Source: Gnetum montanum (Eukaryota > Streptophyta > Gnetopsida > Gnetales > Gnetaceae). Taken from it: a DNA stretch of 64,000 bases. The position numbers and the translations under genes are program-made. The DNA is taken from positions 731,095-795,094 of the forward strand of contig MNCI01002989.1 of assembly GCA_015680685.1 (NCBI GenBank), in the 5' to 3' direction. Below the pieces are notes generated by a model that did not search any database, had not been told where the DNA came from, and saw only the letters and a list, made by a program, of their open reading frames with translations. Below are positions 11,870 through 23,399 of this stretch, one piece after another. How positions within the stretch are numbered: the first letter of the stretch is position 1; each line of letters opens with the position of its first letter.

Positions 11870-12130
11870 ACACCAGGTGTTTGACAAAATGACAATCTCA
11901 AAAGTTAGTTTTTCGGGACTACGCTTTGTAGAGAGCGTGATCAGGGAGTTAGAAAAATTTGTAGTTCCAGACTACGCTCTCCACAGAGGTAGTCCAAAGT
12001 TAGAAAAAAGATTTTAAAAATTCTAAACTACACTCTCCACTGCTATAGTCTAGAGTTAGAAAACATTTTGGGATTTCCAAACTATGCTCTCCATTGAGGT
12101 AGTCCAAAGTTAGAAAACATTTGCTAAAAT
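11870..12130. repeat. Element-specific CTACGCTCTCCAC words before the antisense promoter
   Basis: Five alternating copies of ACTACGCTCTCCACxGAGG and TAGTCCAAAGTTAGAAAA. These are the same words that fill the U3 of this element's LTRs (4020-4850, 21820-22500). They end about 75 bp upstream of the plus-strand TATA box at 12204. Confidence 0.85.
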
Positions 12131-12203
12131 TTTGCAAACTATGCATAATGCTAAACTTGTGATATGTAAGAATACTAATCTAGCAAACTGTAACTATGCT
12201 AAA

Positions 12204-12214
12204 CCTATAAAAAT
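12204..12214 (+). promoter_or_regulatory. TATA box of the antisense gene
   Basis: CCTATAAAAAT on the plus strand, 75 bp after the repeat words and about 80 bp before a good splice donor (12288). The arrangement of words, TATA and first exon mimics the LTR of the same element. Confidence 0.6.
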
Positions 12215-12234
12215 GTGCTATACCCTAGTGAGTA

Positions 12235-15200
12235 CCAGGTGTGTCAAATGGATTGGTTGATGTCCTATACCCACGAGGCCCCAGAAGGTATTACCAAAAT
12301 TTAAAAAAATTTGTTAGTCCATGTTATATTATGCAAACATTGCTAACTCTAATTTAATAATTTTATGTCAAAATTGGCATCGAAAATATGCACCTATGTG
12401 TATATACTAATGCTTTGTTTGTTGCTTGACAGTTGCAGGGTGCTATTGAAGCCTATCTTGATTGTTGTTGAGCTAATGGGCATCCTGTGTTGCATATGCA
12501 TGTGGGTGTTTAGGCAGTGTGGCTTTAGCAAGGGGTTCATGACTTTTTGGAGAATCTTCTATAGCAATTTAGTGTGATCATCTGGTCACACTTGGCTATG
12601 GAGGCTACTAGCACCATCATCAAGATGTTACTACCTGGGGCTAACTAGGACATCTTGAGGTTTATGTTAGATGAGCCTACCACTAATGGTGATGGAGTGG
12701 GTGGTTTAGGCAGAGGTCCTAGGAGTGCTCGACACCTATCCAAGATATGGTACATGACAAGGTTTGGTTGCTACAACAAGAGCAACACCCTTTTCATTGC
12801 ACTGCAAGTGCACACCCTATTCTAGAACCTACTGCAAGGGTAAGTGCATTTATGGCTTTCACAGTTTATTTTTTTTTATTTTTTTTTGCTACTAGCTCAT
12901 GTCACATTACTAATGGCTCATGACTAATGCCAAGTTTAGAGTTGATGAGGAGGGCCTACATGATGAGGTGGATGTTATAGCCTTGACTCACATTGCCCTA
13001 GAGGTGTTCTCGTCTAGCCTAAATATTCAAGCAACCATGCTTGAGTAGGTGGGATCTGATCTATAGGTCTATCTTACTCAATACCTGAAGGCATACGAGC
13101 GATGTAGGATCCATGGTTGGTTGGATGAGGAGTGGGCCATTGATGTGATTTACACTAAGGAGATTCTTGCATCAGCATCCCTGTGTCACACACTATTTGT
13201 GTCATGTATGCATCTAAGCTTTAGCTCATGTGCTTGCTCACGTATGCCTGTTAGTTTGCCTTTGCAGGATGCTAACATTGTTTTGCCTTTGTTGTGGCAA
13301 TAGTTACTTTAGGCGAGGTGACGGTGGTCACCATAGGCCACATAAAGGCCATCCTCATCATGAAGTATGGTAATGTGAAAGATGTGCAACACTGGCTATG
13401 CGATAAGGCCTTAGATGTATTGATAGCTAGACTCACACATGCAGGGTTGATGGACCTATTTTTGGCCCTTAGCCTAAGTATCCTGGTGGTTGAAATGGTT
13501 ACCATAATTGATTCCTTCAACAATGACATCAAGTAGTTTGTCATTTGTATGCATGGTGTGATGGTAGTGCTTGACCTTGGTGAGGCCTTCTTTGCCAACC
13601 TCTTTGGCCTTTCCACTAATGACCCAATGATCATCAATAAGGCCAGCAGGGAGGTGGACTATAAAGGGGAGATCGAGAAGTGGTTGGGGGCCACTCAATC
13701 TCACAAGGGAATACCAATTAAGGATGTGCTTATGCCTAAGGTGTGAGAGCTCTAGCCTCTTTTCCGCGCTCATGCCTTTTCAAAGTTGCTCTCCCAAGGA
13801 AAGATCCTTGGGTTGGAGTAGGCATGGGTGATGAAAGAGGTGCTACTGGAGGATACGAGGTTTAACTGGGCTACCTACGTAGCCATTGGCTTGCATGCAG
13901 AGATTTCTAGGCTCCTATTTCACATCTAGGTGAGGCCCCATGTTCACTTTGTGTTCTTCGCAGGATATCTATGAAGATTTTCATGTGGGTGTTGGATGGT
14001 GTAGGACCACGAGCAACTATCCAAACCATGGATCAAGCACATGTTCATGACCACACACATGTAGGACCCCCCAAAGTAGATTGATGAGTTGTTATTTGTA
14101 ATGATTAAGGGTCCCATGGGATAGTCACATTACTCATGTGATAGTGCAGGCAAGGACCCCCTAGTGGGCACCAGGGATGTGTGTAAGGTAGTTCACTATA
14201 TTTTAGAGATGGTAGAACCATCTAAGGCAAAGATTAAGAGGCCAAATCTAATGGAGGAGGTTGCCCCTGAGGCTGAGAGGCCAAACAGTAAGACGATCAG
14301 TATTAGGCTTCAAGGCTTACACGCCGAGGTTGCAAGTTAGTATGTGTAACTTATTAGATGCATATGTTGTATTTTTGTATGTTTATATTTTTACGTTTTT
14401 CTTCTATGTTACACTACTAATGTGCATGTGTACTAATGTGTTATGCATGCTATGCGTGTATGTGTTAATTGTCGAGATAGGAGAGAGGGCTGCCAGAGCA
14501 ACAATCCAGGTAGTAACAAAAGAAGTGCCTTCCTAAGTTGAGGAGGGGGAGGTTCATGGTGATGAGTTACCTGGCATAGCAGAGATGCTCCAATAGTTGG
14601 AGGAAGAGGGGGTGCTTCACCTTAATGAGGGTGACTTTGATAGCCTATTCGATGGTGTGCAACTAGGCAACCATCCATCCTCCCCCCAGCACTCACGCCT
14701 AAGGGCTTGCTAGGTAACTATCTTGGATTACCATCTGTCATTACTTGCTTGCTATGACATATTTAGTTATTTGGTTATATGGTAATGGCATCATTGTGTT
14801 ATAGCATTAGATTTCCCTACCAACAATCCCACATCTACCTATCACATGGAGCCATGGGTAGACATGCTTGATAAATTCACCTTCATGGAAAGTATCAATG
14901 AGGACATGGTGGACCACTTATAATAGATAGATCCCAAGCTCAATATGTGTGATGTTTCTTTGCTTTATGTTACTCTATTGCTTCCAACCTTATTTGTTGG
15001 TTAAGATTGATTGATTATTATCATGCTTGTAGGTCCTAAGCTTTGATGGGATCCGAGTAAGGTGGCCAAGGTGGATGTCCTTCCTGACCACCCTTCTGAA
15101 ATCGATCAAGTGTCTCGTCACATGTACAAGGCATTGAAAAAATGCATGCTTTCCTATGCAAAGGAATTGTGGATCTACAAGCACTCAAATGAGCACTTGT

Positions 15201-16027
15201 AAAAATGTGTGCATGAGCTGCAGAAGAGGATGGCTAGCTAAGATACGAAGATCAAGGATCTTCAATCAAGATATGATTTCTTTGTAGCTAGAGCTCAAAC
15301 AGATAGCACTTGGTGCACCTCTAAGATAGAGTATGCCTAATATTGGAAAACACTTAGAGGTAAGAATGAGGCCACTTAGGAGCCGATTGAGCAGTGATTG
15401 CAGACGGACTTACTTACCCACAAGAATCAAGATTGGAAAAATTACAGCACTAAGGTGTACCCATGGAGGTAGACTCAAAAGAAACACAAGCACCAATACA
15501 AGCATGAGCACAACCCATATCTAAGATGGTACAAGGAGGAGTCTACTAAATGACACTACCTTGAGATGTTCCTTGAGACAACTAGCTGAAGGCAAGCATA
15601 TGAGTTCTTTGTAACACATACGGTGGTGAGTCACTCTCCTAAGAGGGAGATTATCACACCTTTGGGAGAGGCTTCTTTTGCTACTTTCTCGATGGAGCTA
15701 CTTGCATGGACTACCGTGGACAAAGGCAAGACCCTTACAAGGATTGACTTTGGTGAGGAGGACTAGACATGACTTTCCAAGGTTGAGATCCTTCGATGCT
15801 TGGAGGTTGGCCTTGAAAAGTTAACTCTAGAAGACACTAATGTGGGACCCACTCAGGTTAGTTTTTATGTGCTTTTGCATGTTTTTAGTTAGCTTGTATA
15901 ATATAGGTTTGCTTAGTAACTGCTCATTTTTTTATGGTTGTGGCAGCAGGTACCAAGAGATGCCATGAACCCTAATGGCATGGTGGATGAAGAACAACCT
16001 CCACTCTCACCTAGCACCACCGGTTGA
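12235..16027 (+). pseudogene. Multi-exon extra ORF, antisense to element 1 (PMD/plant-transposon-like protein)
   Basis: Plus-strand coding blocks with many TAG-for-CAG stops are separated by short intron-like gaps. Proposed introns are 12288 to 12432 or 12438 (GTATTA...AG), 12840-12895 (GTAAGT...CTACTAG), one ending at 13267 (TTTGCAG, donor unclear), about 14336-14480, 14714-14810 (GTAACT...ATTAG), about 14943-15032 (...CTTGTAG) and 15857-15949 (GTTAGT...GCAGCAG). Exon text includes HLSKIWYMTRFGCYN, LKAYERCRIHGWLDEEWAID, HGVMVVLDLGEAFFANLFGL and FNWATYVAIGLHAEISRLL. A probable coiled-coil with MYKALKKCMLSYAKELWIYK follows, and the reading ends VDEEQPPLSPSTTG and TGA. The middle part resembles the extra ORFs of plant gypsy elements related to plant mobile domain / putative plant transposon proteins; that is inference from pattern. 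Its function is unknown. Confidence 0.65.
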
Positions 16028-16254
16028 GCATGACTAGATGTACCCCTGTTGTTGGGCATTTTTGCTATTTTTTTGTTGTATTTTGCTACTCATGCTATGT
16101 ACTACTATTCATATGATATCTAATGCATGCAATTGCTACATGTGTAATGTGTAATGTGCAAACTTTTTTTTATGTTTTATGTTTATTTTCTTTGTGCTTG
16201 CTTTGGTTATTATGTGATGAGTTCATATGCTAAATATGTTATGTTAAGTCTATG

Positions 16255-16505
16255 TGATGATGGTGTAACTAGGCCATTGTGAGTCCCATGTTAGCTCAAG
16301 GCCATAGTGGGAGGGTCGATGCTAGATTAAGGTCATTTTAGGCCATACAGGAAGGATTAATAGTGATAGTTTAAGGCCATTCTAGGCCTAGTGGTAGTTT
16401 AAGGCCATTCAGGGCCATAGTAAGATGGTTAAAAGTGATAGTTTTAGGCCATTTTGGGCCATTGCATTGCCAATTTAAGGCCATGGTAGGCTACGTAGTG
16501 TTATT
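16255..16505. repeat. Minisatellite with AGTTTAAGGCCAT words
   Basis: About six copies, 35-50 bp apart, of AGTTTAAGGCCATxxTAGGCC or close variants, directly after the antisense gene's stop codon. Same word family as 6360-6725 and 10330-10430. Confidence 0.8.
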
Positions 16506-16745
16506 TCTCTTTTTTGTGATTTTTCCTTTTATGATTTTTGTGCATTTTGATGTTTTTTGTGTGTAAGCTAATAACTAATAAAGGGTAAATGAAACGAACG
16601 AATGTGTAAACTAAGAAGGATGCATAAAAAAAGTGAATAAATGTGTAAAAAAAGTAGAACAATGCATAATCTAAACAATCAAGCTAAATGTAAATGTGTA
16701 AACAAATGCAGTGTAAGCAAAAAAAGGTGAAATGCATGATGTGTA
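16506..16745. other. AT-rich spacer
   Basis: No coding or repeat structure beyond runs of AAAAAAG and TGTGTAA. Confidence 0.5.
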
Positions 16746-16749
16746 TAAG

Positions 16750-17650
16750 CAAAGGGCAAGCAGGTACCTAGCACGTTTTTGGGCTAAAGGGGTACCTAGT
16801 CATGTAATTGCTTCCTAATTTGATGCAAATTAGGAGGCATATAGGGTCTAGATTGTACTATGTGATAGTCTCCTTAACCTTCACTTGTGATGTTGAAGGG
16901 CAACTCAACCCACAGAGCATCCTCCAAGAGGTCGTTGGCCTCTTCTATCCTTTTAGCTTGGTGTGCTTCACACTTCGTCCTTGTTGTTTATTGTGGATCT
17001 GTCATTAGGGAACTCCACCTTTGACCCTTTCTCCATGTTTATGTTGTTAATGACTAGAGGGGCTACATTGTCACCATGGATAATAACCTTGCCACCTTCA
17101 TATGAAAGGTGGATTTCTTTGTGGATGGGAGAGGAGATGATCGATAATTGGGCCAACCAAGGCCTGTCCAATATCAGGTTAAAGCCTAGCATTTTCTCTA
17201 CAACTATGAATTCAACAGTAGTATGTAATTCTTCCCTTGCCACAAAGGCTATTGTGACTAATCCCCTAACGATGATGCATGAATCGTTAAAGGATTTTAG
17301 GCATGTAGTTTTTGTTGATTTGATCTACTCTATGAGGCCTAGTTTGTCAATGACAGTGTATGGAATGACATTTTTTTTCACCCCATCATAAACGTGCATC
17401 ATCTAAAGTTTGCATTGCCCAACACATATTTTCATGAACATGGATGTTGTCATGACTTGATCCTTTCAGGGTTGATCTTAATCACCTCGTCACAAAATGC
17501 TAGTAGTGTTGAGCTTGATTCCTATGGCATGGAAGGCAAAATCACAGCATGGATGGAGTGCTCATCTACTAGGATGTCCTCCATGACAGGAATGGAGGTC
17601 AACATCTAGACTAGCACTTTGTAGTGGGTAGATGAAATTATAATCAAATC
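16750..17650 (-). pseudogene. Protease region of element 1
   Basis: The clearest part is an open minus frame 17243-16968 with FNLILDRPWLAQLSIISS and GGKVIIHGDN. This matches the conserved RPW box and following strand of Tat aspartic proteases (usual form GRPWxH). Downstream text ALWVELPFNITSEGETI (about 16910) is the protease-RT linker. The catalytic D(S/T)G expected near 17400 is not legible, being lost in stops and a frameshift. It would cleave the Gag-Pol polyprotein. Confidence 0.8.
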
Positions 17651-17699
17651 ATATAGGCTCAGCATTGTGTTTTTCTACTTTAGCACCTACTTGACTTGG

Positions 17700-20389
17700 G
17701 CTAATGCATCTAAGAAGTCCTTGTTATTGTCTATCATTTTGTTAGCCTTGACCTCCTCCATACATTCTAAAAGATGGATTGCTCATGAAGGAGACTTTAG
17801 CTTGATTTTTTTGGGTTGTTTGGGGGCCTTAGTGCCCGATTAAATTTTGTTGGTTGTGACCTTTTCAATTGCTTCGGCCATGGGGATTGTAGAAAGAGAG
17901 ATCAACTTTGGTGGACCTAGCGCCTTTTACTCCTGATGTTGTCTAATCATCCTATTAGCTAGATGCTCATTAGGCCTCTCAGGTTGCCACCTAGATGGTC
18001 TATTGGTGTTGCTAGTAGGATTGGCTCTTGGGCGAGAAGGGACTAATGTGTTACCCACTATCAAAATCTAAGTAGGTGAGGGGTCAGCATGTTGTGACAT
18101 CCTAACAATAAAGGGTGCCTAAATTGTTACTTCCATGACATGCTATGAAACCCTAACTGTAAAGGGTGTTGTGGGTGCCTGAGGTGGCACTTTGATGACA
18201 CAAGGAGGCCTCAAACTTATGGAGGCCAAGGGGGCCCCTATGTTGCCAAAGGATACATAGATCATGAATGGCCACTGCACCAGCTCTAGGTTGTCATCAA
18301 CGCTAATGGCATTGATCATGCACCCTACATCATCTATGTTCAAAGGATTCTTATACACCTTGATAGATTAGTTTTGAGGCCTGACTGGGTTGGTAACATT
18401 AAGCACCAACTTCCCTTTGTTAATCATTCATTGTAGGTCATCCTGCAAGGCCATGCAAAAAATTAGTGTTGTGCCTGGGTAATTGGTGGTAGTGACAGAA
18501 CCTATCCAGCCTAAAGTATTTTAGTACTGGGGGCTCATTTGGGGCTATCGACACAGGATTTCTTAGAAGCTCATGGTATTTATCGTGTCTTTTGCAAGTG
18601 TCCTCAGACATTTGCTTATATTGGATACGTCCAACATTCTGCAGTTGATCTAGCAATTCCAAAAGTTTAAGGGGCAGTAGGGTATACTTTGAGTGATTTT
18701 TGTACTCAAAGTTAGGCCTTGGAGCCACTTGGGTTGTGGCCACCAATGATATAGGTAAGTTGGTTGTTGTGCTAAGGTTGATAATTTTGTTGTTGATTGG
18801 GCCTTAGGTGGCTTGGTCGTTGGATTTGGATTAGTCATTTTGGCCTCATTGGCCATAGTTGCCATGGTTTTACTTTACTTCCACTTGTCCTTGTTCTTTT
18901 TGGCATGTAAGTTCTTGTAGGCCACATAGGATGGATCCTTACTGGCTTCTATCATGTCCTGTATGCTCTTTGTCTTAGAAAAGGCTTGGCTCAGAGACTA
19001 CAGAGCCAAGTGGTATAGTTTTAACTTGATAAAGTCATTAATTATCCCCTTGAAGATGGCCAAGAGATGTTTCTTAGCTATTGGCTTGCAAATTTCATTT
19101 AGTGAGGTGCTCTAGTGTTGGAAAATTTTTTGCACGGGCTCTAGATGGCCCTACTTGATTTGCATGAGGTGTTCAAGGGTGGTTTTAGGCTTCAAGTTAT
19201 ACTTGAAGCATGTGATGAACTTACTTAGTAGATCCTCCAAAAAGGAGATAGAGGCCCTAGGTAATGCTTAGTACCAGTCCAGTGCCTTATGAGTGAGTGA
19301 CATGGTGAAAATGCATATGATGGTATGTGGCCATGCTTGTAGTAATAGGAACTTGGATCAAAAGGTCACCAGGTGGGTGTTGGGATCTCCTTCACCATTG
19401 TACTTGGTGAAGTGGGGCAGCAAGATCCTTGTTGGGAGAGTTAGTGGTGGAATAGCAGGACTTATTGGGTCATCCTAGTAGAAGTCCACTACATGAACTA
19501 TTTTGGAGGTGGCCTTGAGCTCCTTGACCTCTTCTATTAGGGTTTGTATTAGCTGGAATGCCTAATCTAAGCCTTGGGATGTAGCAGCGAATTGCACTAG
19601 TTGTGTTACTGGCTATGTTGGTTGTATGACCCACAACTTGGTTGCATGTTGTGGGACCATGCAAGGTGCTTACTATGCTAACTATGCTATGGGAAAAGTG
19701 ACCAAATTAGGCCACATGTGCATGGGTTGAAATGCTACCAAAGGTGCTAATGAAATAGGTAGGATGTAAGGTGCTTGCATCATTTGGGGTTGGGTAACAT
19801 GCACGGTGTGGACATAAGGCTATGCAGGCACAATTACTACTAGTAAGGATGATTAGGCAAGTTGTGACACTACCATGAAGTGTAGGTTGATGGAAGGGAG
19901 TGCATGTTGATGTGTAGGCTATATTTGATGCTTTGCTATGACAAGTGTTGACCTGGAAGGTGATGCCAGGGCTATGATTGTTTCGAGGAAGATAGGTGGT
20001 TAGGATTGTGGAAGGACTAGACCAAGGGTTTTCTGTTGGAAGGAGGTGTGGAAGGAGTTCTCATGACCAGAATGAGCTTCAAACTCATCCTCCTTCCCAT
20101 GTAGGGGCTCCTTGTAGTTTGTTCCCACTTCATGCTCATTTGTTTAGATGAGTTGGGCTAGGATCCATCAATAGGATTCAATAAGTGGGATGAAGTCAAC
20201 GGAGGAGGGGACGTAGTCCTATCCATTTTTGTGGATGAGCTCATAACCTCACTTCACTTCCATATCAAAGTGGTCTATGAATAGACTTGCTTGGATCTTC
20301 ATGCAGATGAAGTTGTACTATTCATCATTTAGTGCAGTATACTTAGGGTCTTGGCCATGTAACCTAAGGGATTGCCTTGGCTCTGCCAT
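17700..20389 (-). pseudogene. gag of element 1
   Basis: A minus-strand ATG at 20389 opens MAEPRQSLRLHGQDPKY. Similarity to element 3 gag runs through NDExYNFICMKIQASLF and YELIHKNG, which supports this start. The central capsid-like segment (about 19420-19050) reads PxLTLPTRILLPHFTKYNGE, ALDWY and CKPIAKKHLLAIFKGI, typical of Retrotrans_gag. The minus frame 18746-18438 ends in FCHYHQLPRHNTNF, a zinc-knuckle C..H..xH pattern whose last Cys is changed to Phe. At least fifteen stops. Gag forms the virus-like particle in living relatives. Confidence 0.87.
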
Positions 20390-20877
20390 GGCAGGACTAG
20401 AAGGGTGGTCAATCTTATTTTGTTTTTGGATGGGTAGGATAGTGAGTGTGCTTGGAATAGATGTTGAATATTGTTCAAAATTTATGATGTTGATTGAAAG
20501 TTGTAGAAAAAATGACTAAGTCTAGAAATTGCAAAAAAATGGCTAAGTTTGAAAAATATAGAAAATAGCTAAGTCTGGAGACTACACTCTCTATGCTAAG
20601 AGCTAACTAAGCTCTCTACTGAGAGCCAAAAATTTAGCTAAGTGTAGGAATGGATGCTTTGGGGTTACTACATGGGGTTCTTTGGGAATTGACGACAAGG
20701 TCCAATCTACACCAACCGATTAGTAGACAATGCCTATGCTGGCCTAAGATCCAGCTACTGTCGAACATGGCAAATCCATAGGGGTGTTGGGTCTATGCTA
20801 GCCCAAAGCTAACAACGGTGATGTAGAGAGCACATGAGACAACCACCAATAGAGTCTAAAAGAGGGAAATGGATTGG
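20390..20877 (-). other. 5' leader of element 1
   Basis: Untranslated leader between PBS and gag. Bases 20570-20640 hold two or three copies of the element-specific word (GAGACTACACTCTCTATGC, CTAACTAAGCTCTCTACTG). No ORF. Confidence 0.65.
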
Positions 20878-20894
20878 CCCTCTTTCTAGTGCCA
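20878..20894 (-). other. Primer-binding site of element 1
   Basis: Minus strand TGGCACTAGAAAGAGGG, six bases from the LTR. Element 3 has the matching site at 58348-58364, so it is a family feature. It starts with the obligatory TGG, but I cannot assign the tRNA. Confidence 0.65.
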
Positions 20895-20900
20895 AAAAAC

Positions 20901-22557
20901 TATAACAACTGAAAACATTGGTGGTTGGGAAATTGAGAAGTTCATGGACACACAGTCTTAACCTCGAGTCCATGTGAGGGCCTACTAGAGGTAGAGATGA
21001 GGTGCCTAGAATGATCTTATCAATTGAATAGGGACTTAACAAATGTGATGCCAAACGATGCTAAGTGTTCGTGTGGTGTTCGCAGTGTCAACGGTGTCAA
21101 TGGGGGTGAGTGTAGCCAAGGGTTTCAGTGTAAAATGAAGGCATCAATGCATGGATATGCATAAAAACAATAGAGAATGCAAGTAGAATGCTAAAAATGC
21201 AAGTAAAAATGCTAAAATGCATAGAAAGATAGCAAGAGAGAATGGAACACCACCCCAACTAAGATTGAGCATAGAAGGGATGAGAAGGTACGCAGTGTAC
21301 AAGTGTAGTGGATAGCATAGTCATAGTCTTGGGGGTGTTTGGCCATGAACACTAACGTTCTACCATGGTTTCTATGCCTTCTAGGTTGGTTGCCATAGTG
21401 TGCAATGGACTACGGTGGTCTGCGATGTCTTGCAGTGAGCTACAGTGGTGTGCAACCTTGCCAAATGCTAACCCAAGATTTGCCAATGCCTTGACTTGTC
21501 AAAATGCCAAATGCACTTCAAATTTTCCAATGTTCAAATTTTCCAACCTACTTCAATTTTTTCCAACACATAAAACTTTGAGGGTTGGGGTATTTATAGG
21601 CCCAGGGTTAGCATGAAATGCGGATCAGCTACCATGTGGTAGTGGGACGATTGGGTCTACATTACACCCAACTACACTCTCCATTGAGGCTAGTAGTGTT
21701 ATGCTATGCTTTGGTCTGATGGACTCTACAAGATTGTGAGACTATGACTATGCTACCAACTACATGTTCGTGTATTGAAAAGACCACAATGTACTTGAAA
21801 AAATGCAACTTTGGAGACTATGCTCTAGGACTACACTATCCACTGTCTCGAGTGGAGTCAAGTGTAGTTACAATTTGGGGCTAAAAAGGGATATAACAAA
21901 GATGCATTTTTGCTAACTATGCTTGTTGGAGGTATGTTGGAGCTGATCTGAATACTAGTGCTATGTTGTGGAGGCCTATGGATGTTGTTCTGGCTAACTA
22001 CGCTTAACTACACTCTGAACTGGGGGAGAGCATAGTCCAACACTAAGAAAAATTTTGCAAAAAATGGTTGTGTGCTAACTACACTCTCCATGAGAGGCTA
22101 ACTATGCTTCCAACTAGGGTCAATCATAGTCTTAGCACTTGTCAAAACTTGTAAAAACTAGCTTCCAGTTGACTACACTTGACTATGCTCTAGGGTAGTG
22201 GAGAGTGTAGTCTCACTGCTTAGAAAAATATGTAGCGGCTAGCTTGACACTTAGAAAATTTTGCAAAACTAGTGTTTGGTGTTGACTATGCTCTCTAATA
22301 AGCTGACTACACTTTAGGGTTGGTAGTAGAAAGTATAGTCTCAACACTTAGAAAAATTTGTAGCTTCTTGCTTCATGATGAAACTTAGGAAAAATTGTAG
22401 AAAATTAGTTTTTGGAGCTAACTACACTTTTCACTGGGTTGAGTATGCTCTGGGGTAGTGGAGAGCATAGTCCCAGCACTTAGAAAAATTTTCCTTGTTC
22501 TGACACTTAGACAAATTTGTAGTCAAGATGTCGTAGCCCAAATTTGGTGGTGTTTCA
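20901..22557 (-). repeat. 5' LTR of element 1
   Basis: 1657 bp, aligns end to end with 3264-4915 with many transitions between the two. The expected plus-strand TG start has become TA (TATAACAACTGAAAAC). It contains the TATA box 21587-21600 and U3 repeat words 21820-22500. Confidence 0.93.
21587..21600 (-). promoter_or_regulatory. TATA box of the 5' LTR, element 1
   Basis: Minus strand CCTATAAATACCCC, identical to 3957-3970. This would drive the genomic transcript of the element leftwards. Confidence 0.75.
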
Positions 22558-22562
22558 TGTAT
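22558..22562. repeat. Target-site duplication of element 1, right copy
   Basis: TGTAT, identical to 3259-3263. Confidence 0.9.
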
Positions 22563-23399
22563 TGAATCAAAAGATAATAAAAATAAATTTAAAGTAAGAA
22601 ATTATATTTAGTTTTCCTACCCCAATATTGTAGTATTTATTTCTAAAACTAAAAAGTTAAATAGAATGTTACCTTGACTAAAGTATTTGTCATAATAGTT
22701 GGTTGAGTGATTAAGCTCCCCATCCATTAGTTATTTTTTGAAAATTCAAAAAGTTTCAAAAATAATGGATTCTTGATCTCCATTTTCAACCAAGCTACAA
22801 TGGATATATGATTTTTGATATCCCAACATACTAACCCAAATTGCAATACTAACTAAACCATGCCTTAGAAAAAACTGACATTTTGTGCAACATAGTGAGC
22901 AATTATATGTAAAACATAATATTTGAATCAACATCTTTCAAAAAAAATATAAACTACAAATCTTTTAAACACTCTGTAGAGATAGAAATAACAAAACTTT
23001 TATTTCCACATATGTCCACCAAGATAGGTAGTAGCATCACATTTGTTAGTTTGCATATAAAAGCTACAATAGCTACATTGGATGCAAAGTGTATGTGTCT
23101 TGTTTCTTCTCTTTACAAAAATTCTAGCTTCCTTAGCCTATAATAATAAACATTTGCATTAATAAAAGGAATAAATGAAAACTCTATCTTTATTCAACTA
23201 CAACAGCATAGAACATAGTTTGCTATGCACCAAAAAGATTTGAAATATACAAGCTATTAGATTATTTGCTCTTAAGTTTTTCTTTGGTTTGGATTTTTCC
23301 TTAATGGAAACAGTTTGGATTTTTCTTTAGCAATGATGATATGGATTCAAATGCCCTCAATGGTAATAGTTTGGATTTTTCTTAAATATTAGTGGTAGA
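22563..23399. other. Right flank of element 1, downstream of a gypsy gag
   Basis: AT-rich. On the minus strand Cys-containing text (LCIQCSYCSFYMQTNKC, about 23095) could be a decayed zinc knuckle belonging to the gag to its right. Nothing else is recognisable. Confidence 0.4.

Larger units (their letters stand above)
10180..16740 (-). other. Giant intron-like block between protease and RT (element 1)
   Basis: Protease similarity ends near 16750 and RT lead-in starts near 10150; Ogre elements have an intron at exactly this junction. Candidate minus-strand splice sites are AG/GTACCT at about 16775 and CACCTCTAG at about 10175, neither proven. The block is about 6.6 kb. From left to right it holds GCTAGTTTTAGGCC words (10330-10430), element-specific GAGAGCGTAGTC words (10490-10750, 11870-12130), a plus-strand promoter and multi-exon gene (12204-16027), and a minisatellite (16260-16500). 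No LTR pair bounds it, so it does not look like a separate nested retrotransposon. Confidence 0.7.
3264..22557 (-). mobile_element. Tat/Ogre-type Ty3/gypsy retrotransposon, 19.3 kb (element 1)
   Basis: Two direct LTRs (3264-4915, 20901-22557) flanked by TGTAT enclose, on the minus strand, PBS, leader, gag, protease, a 6.6-kb intron-like block, RT, RNase H, a second RNase H and integrase, then a repeat-rich 3' region. The second RNase H after the first, and the interruption between protease and RT, are the hallmarks of the Tat lineage and its Ogre branch. Many in-frame stops and visible divergence between the two LTRs show an old, inactive copy. The element is unusually long because of the intron block, which contains an antisense gene. 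Confidence 0.93.

Noticed and set aside
11318-11887. 189-codon minus ORF
   Set aside because: His/Cys/Pro-rich without any domain, and opposite to the promoter words of the antisense gene; a chance frame in GC-richer DNA.
10180-16740. Possible separate nested retrotransposon between protease and RT
   Set aside because: No LTR pair or target duplication bounds it, and element 3 has a block in the same place, so an intron-like origin is more likely.
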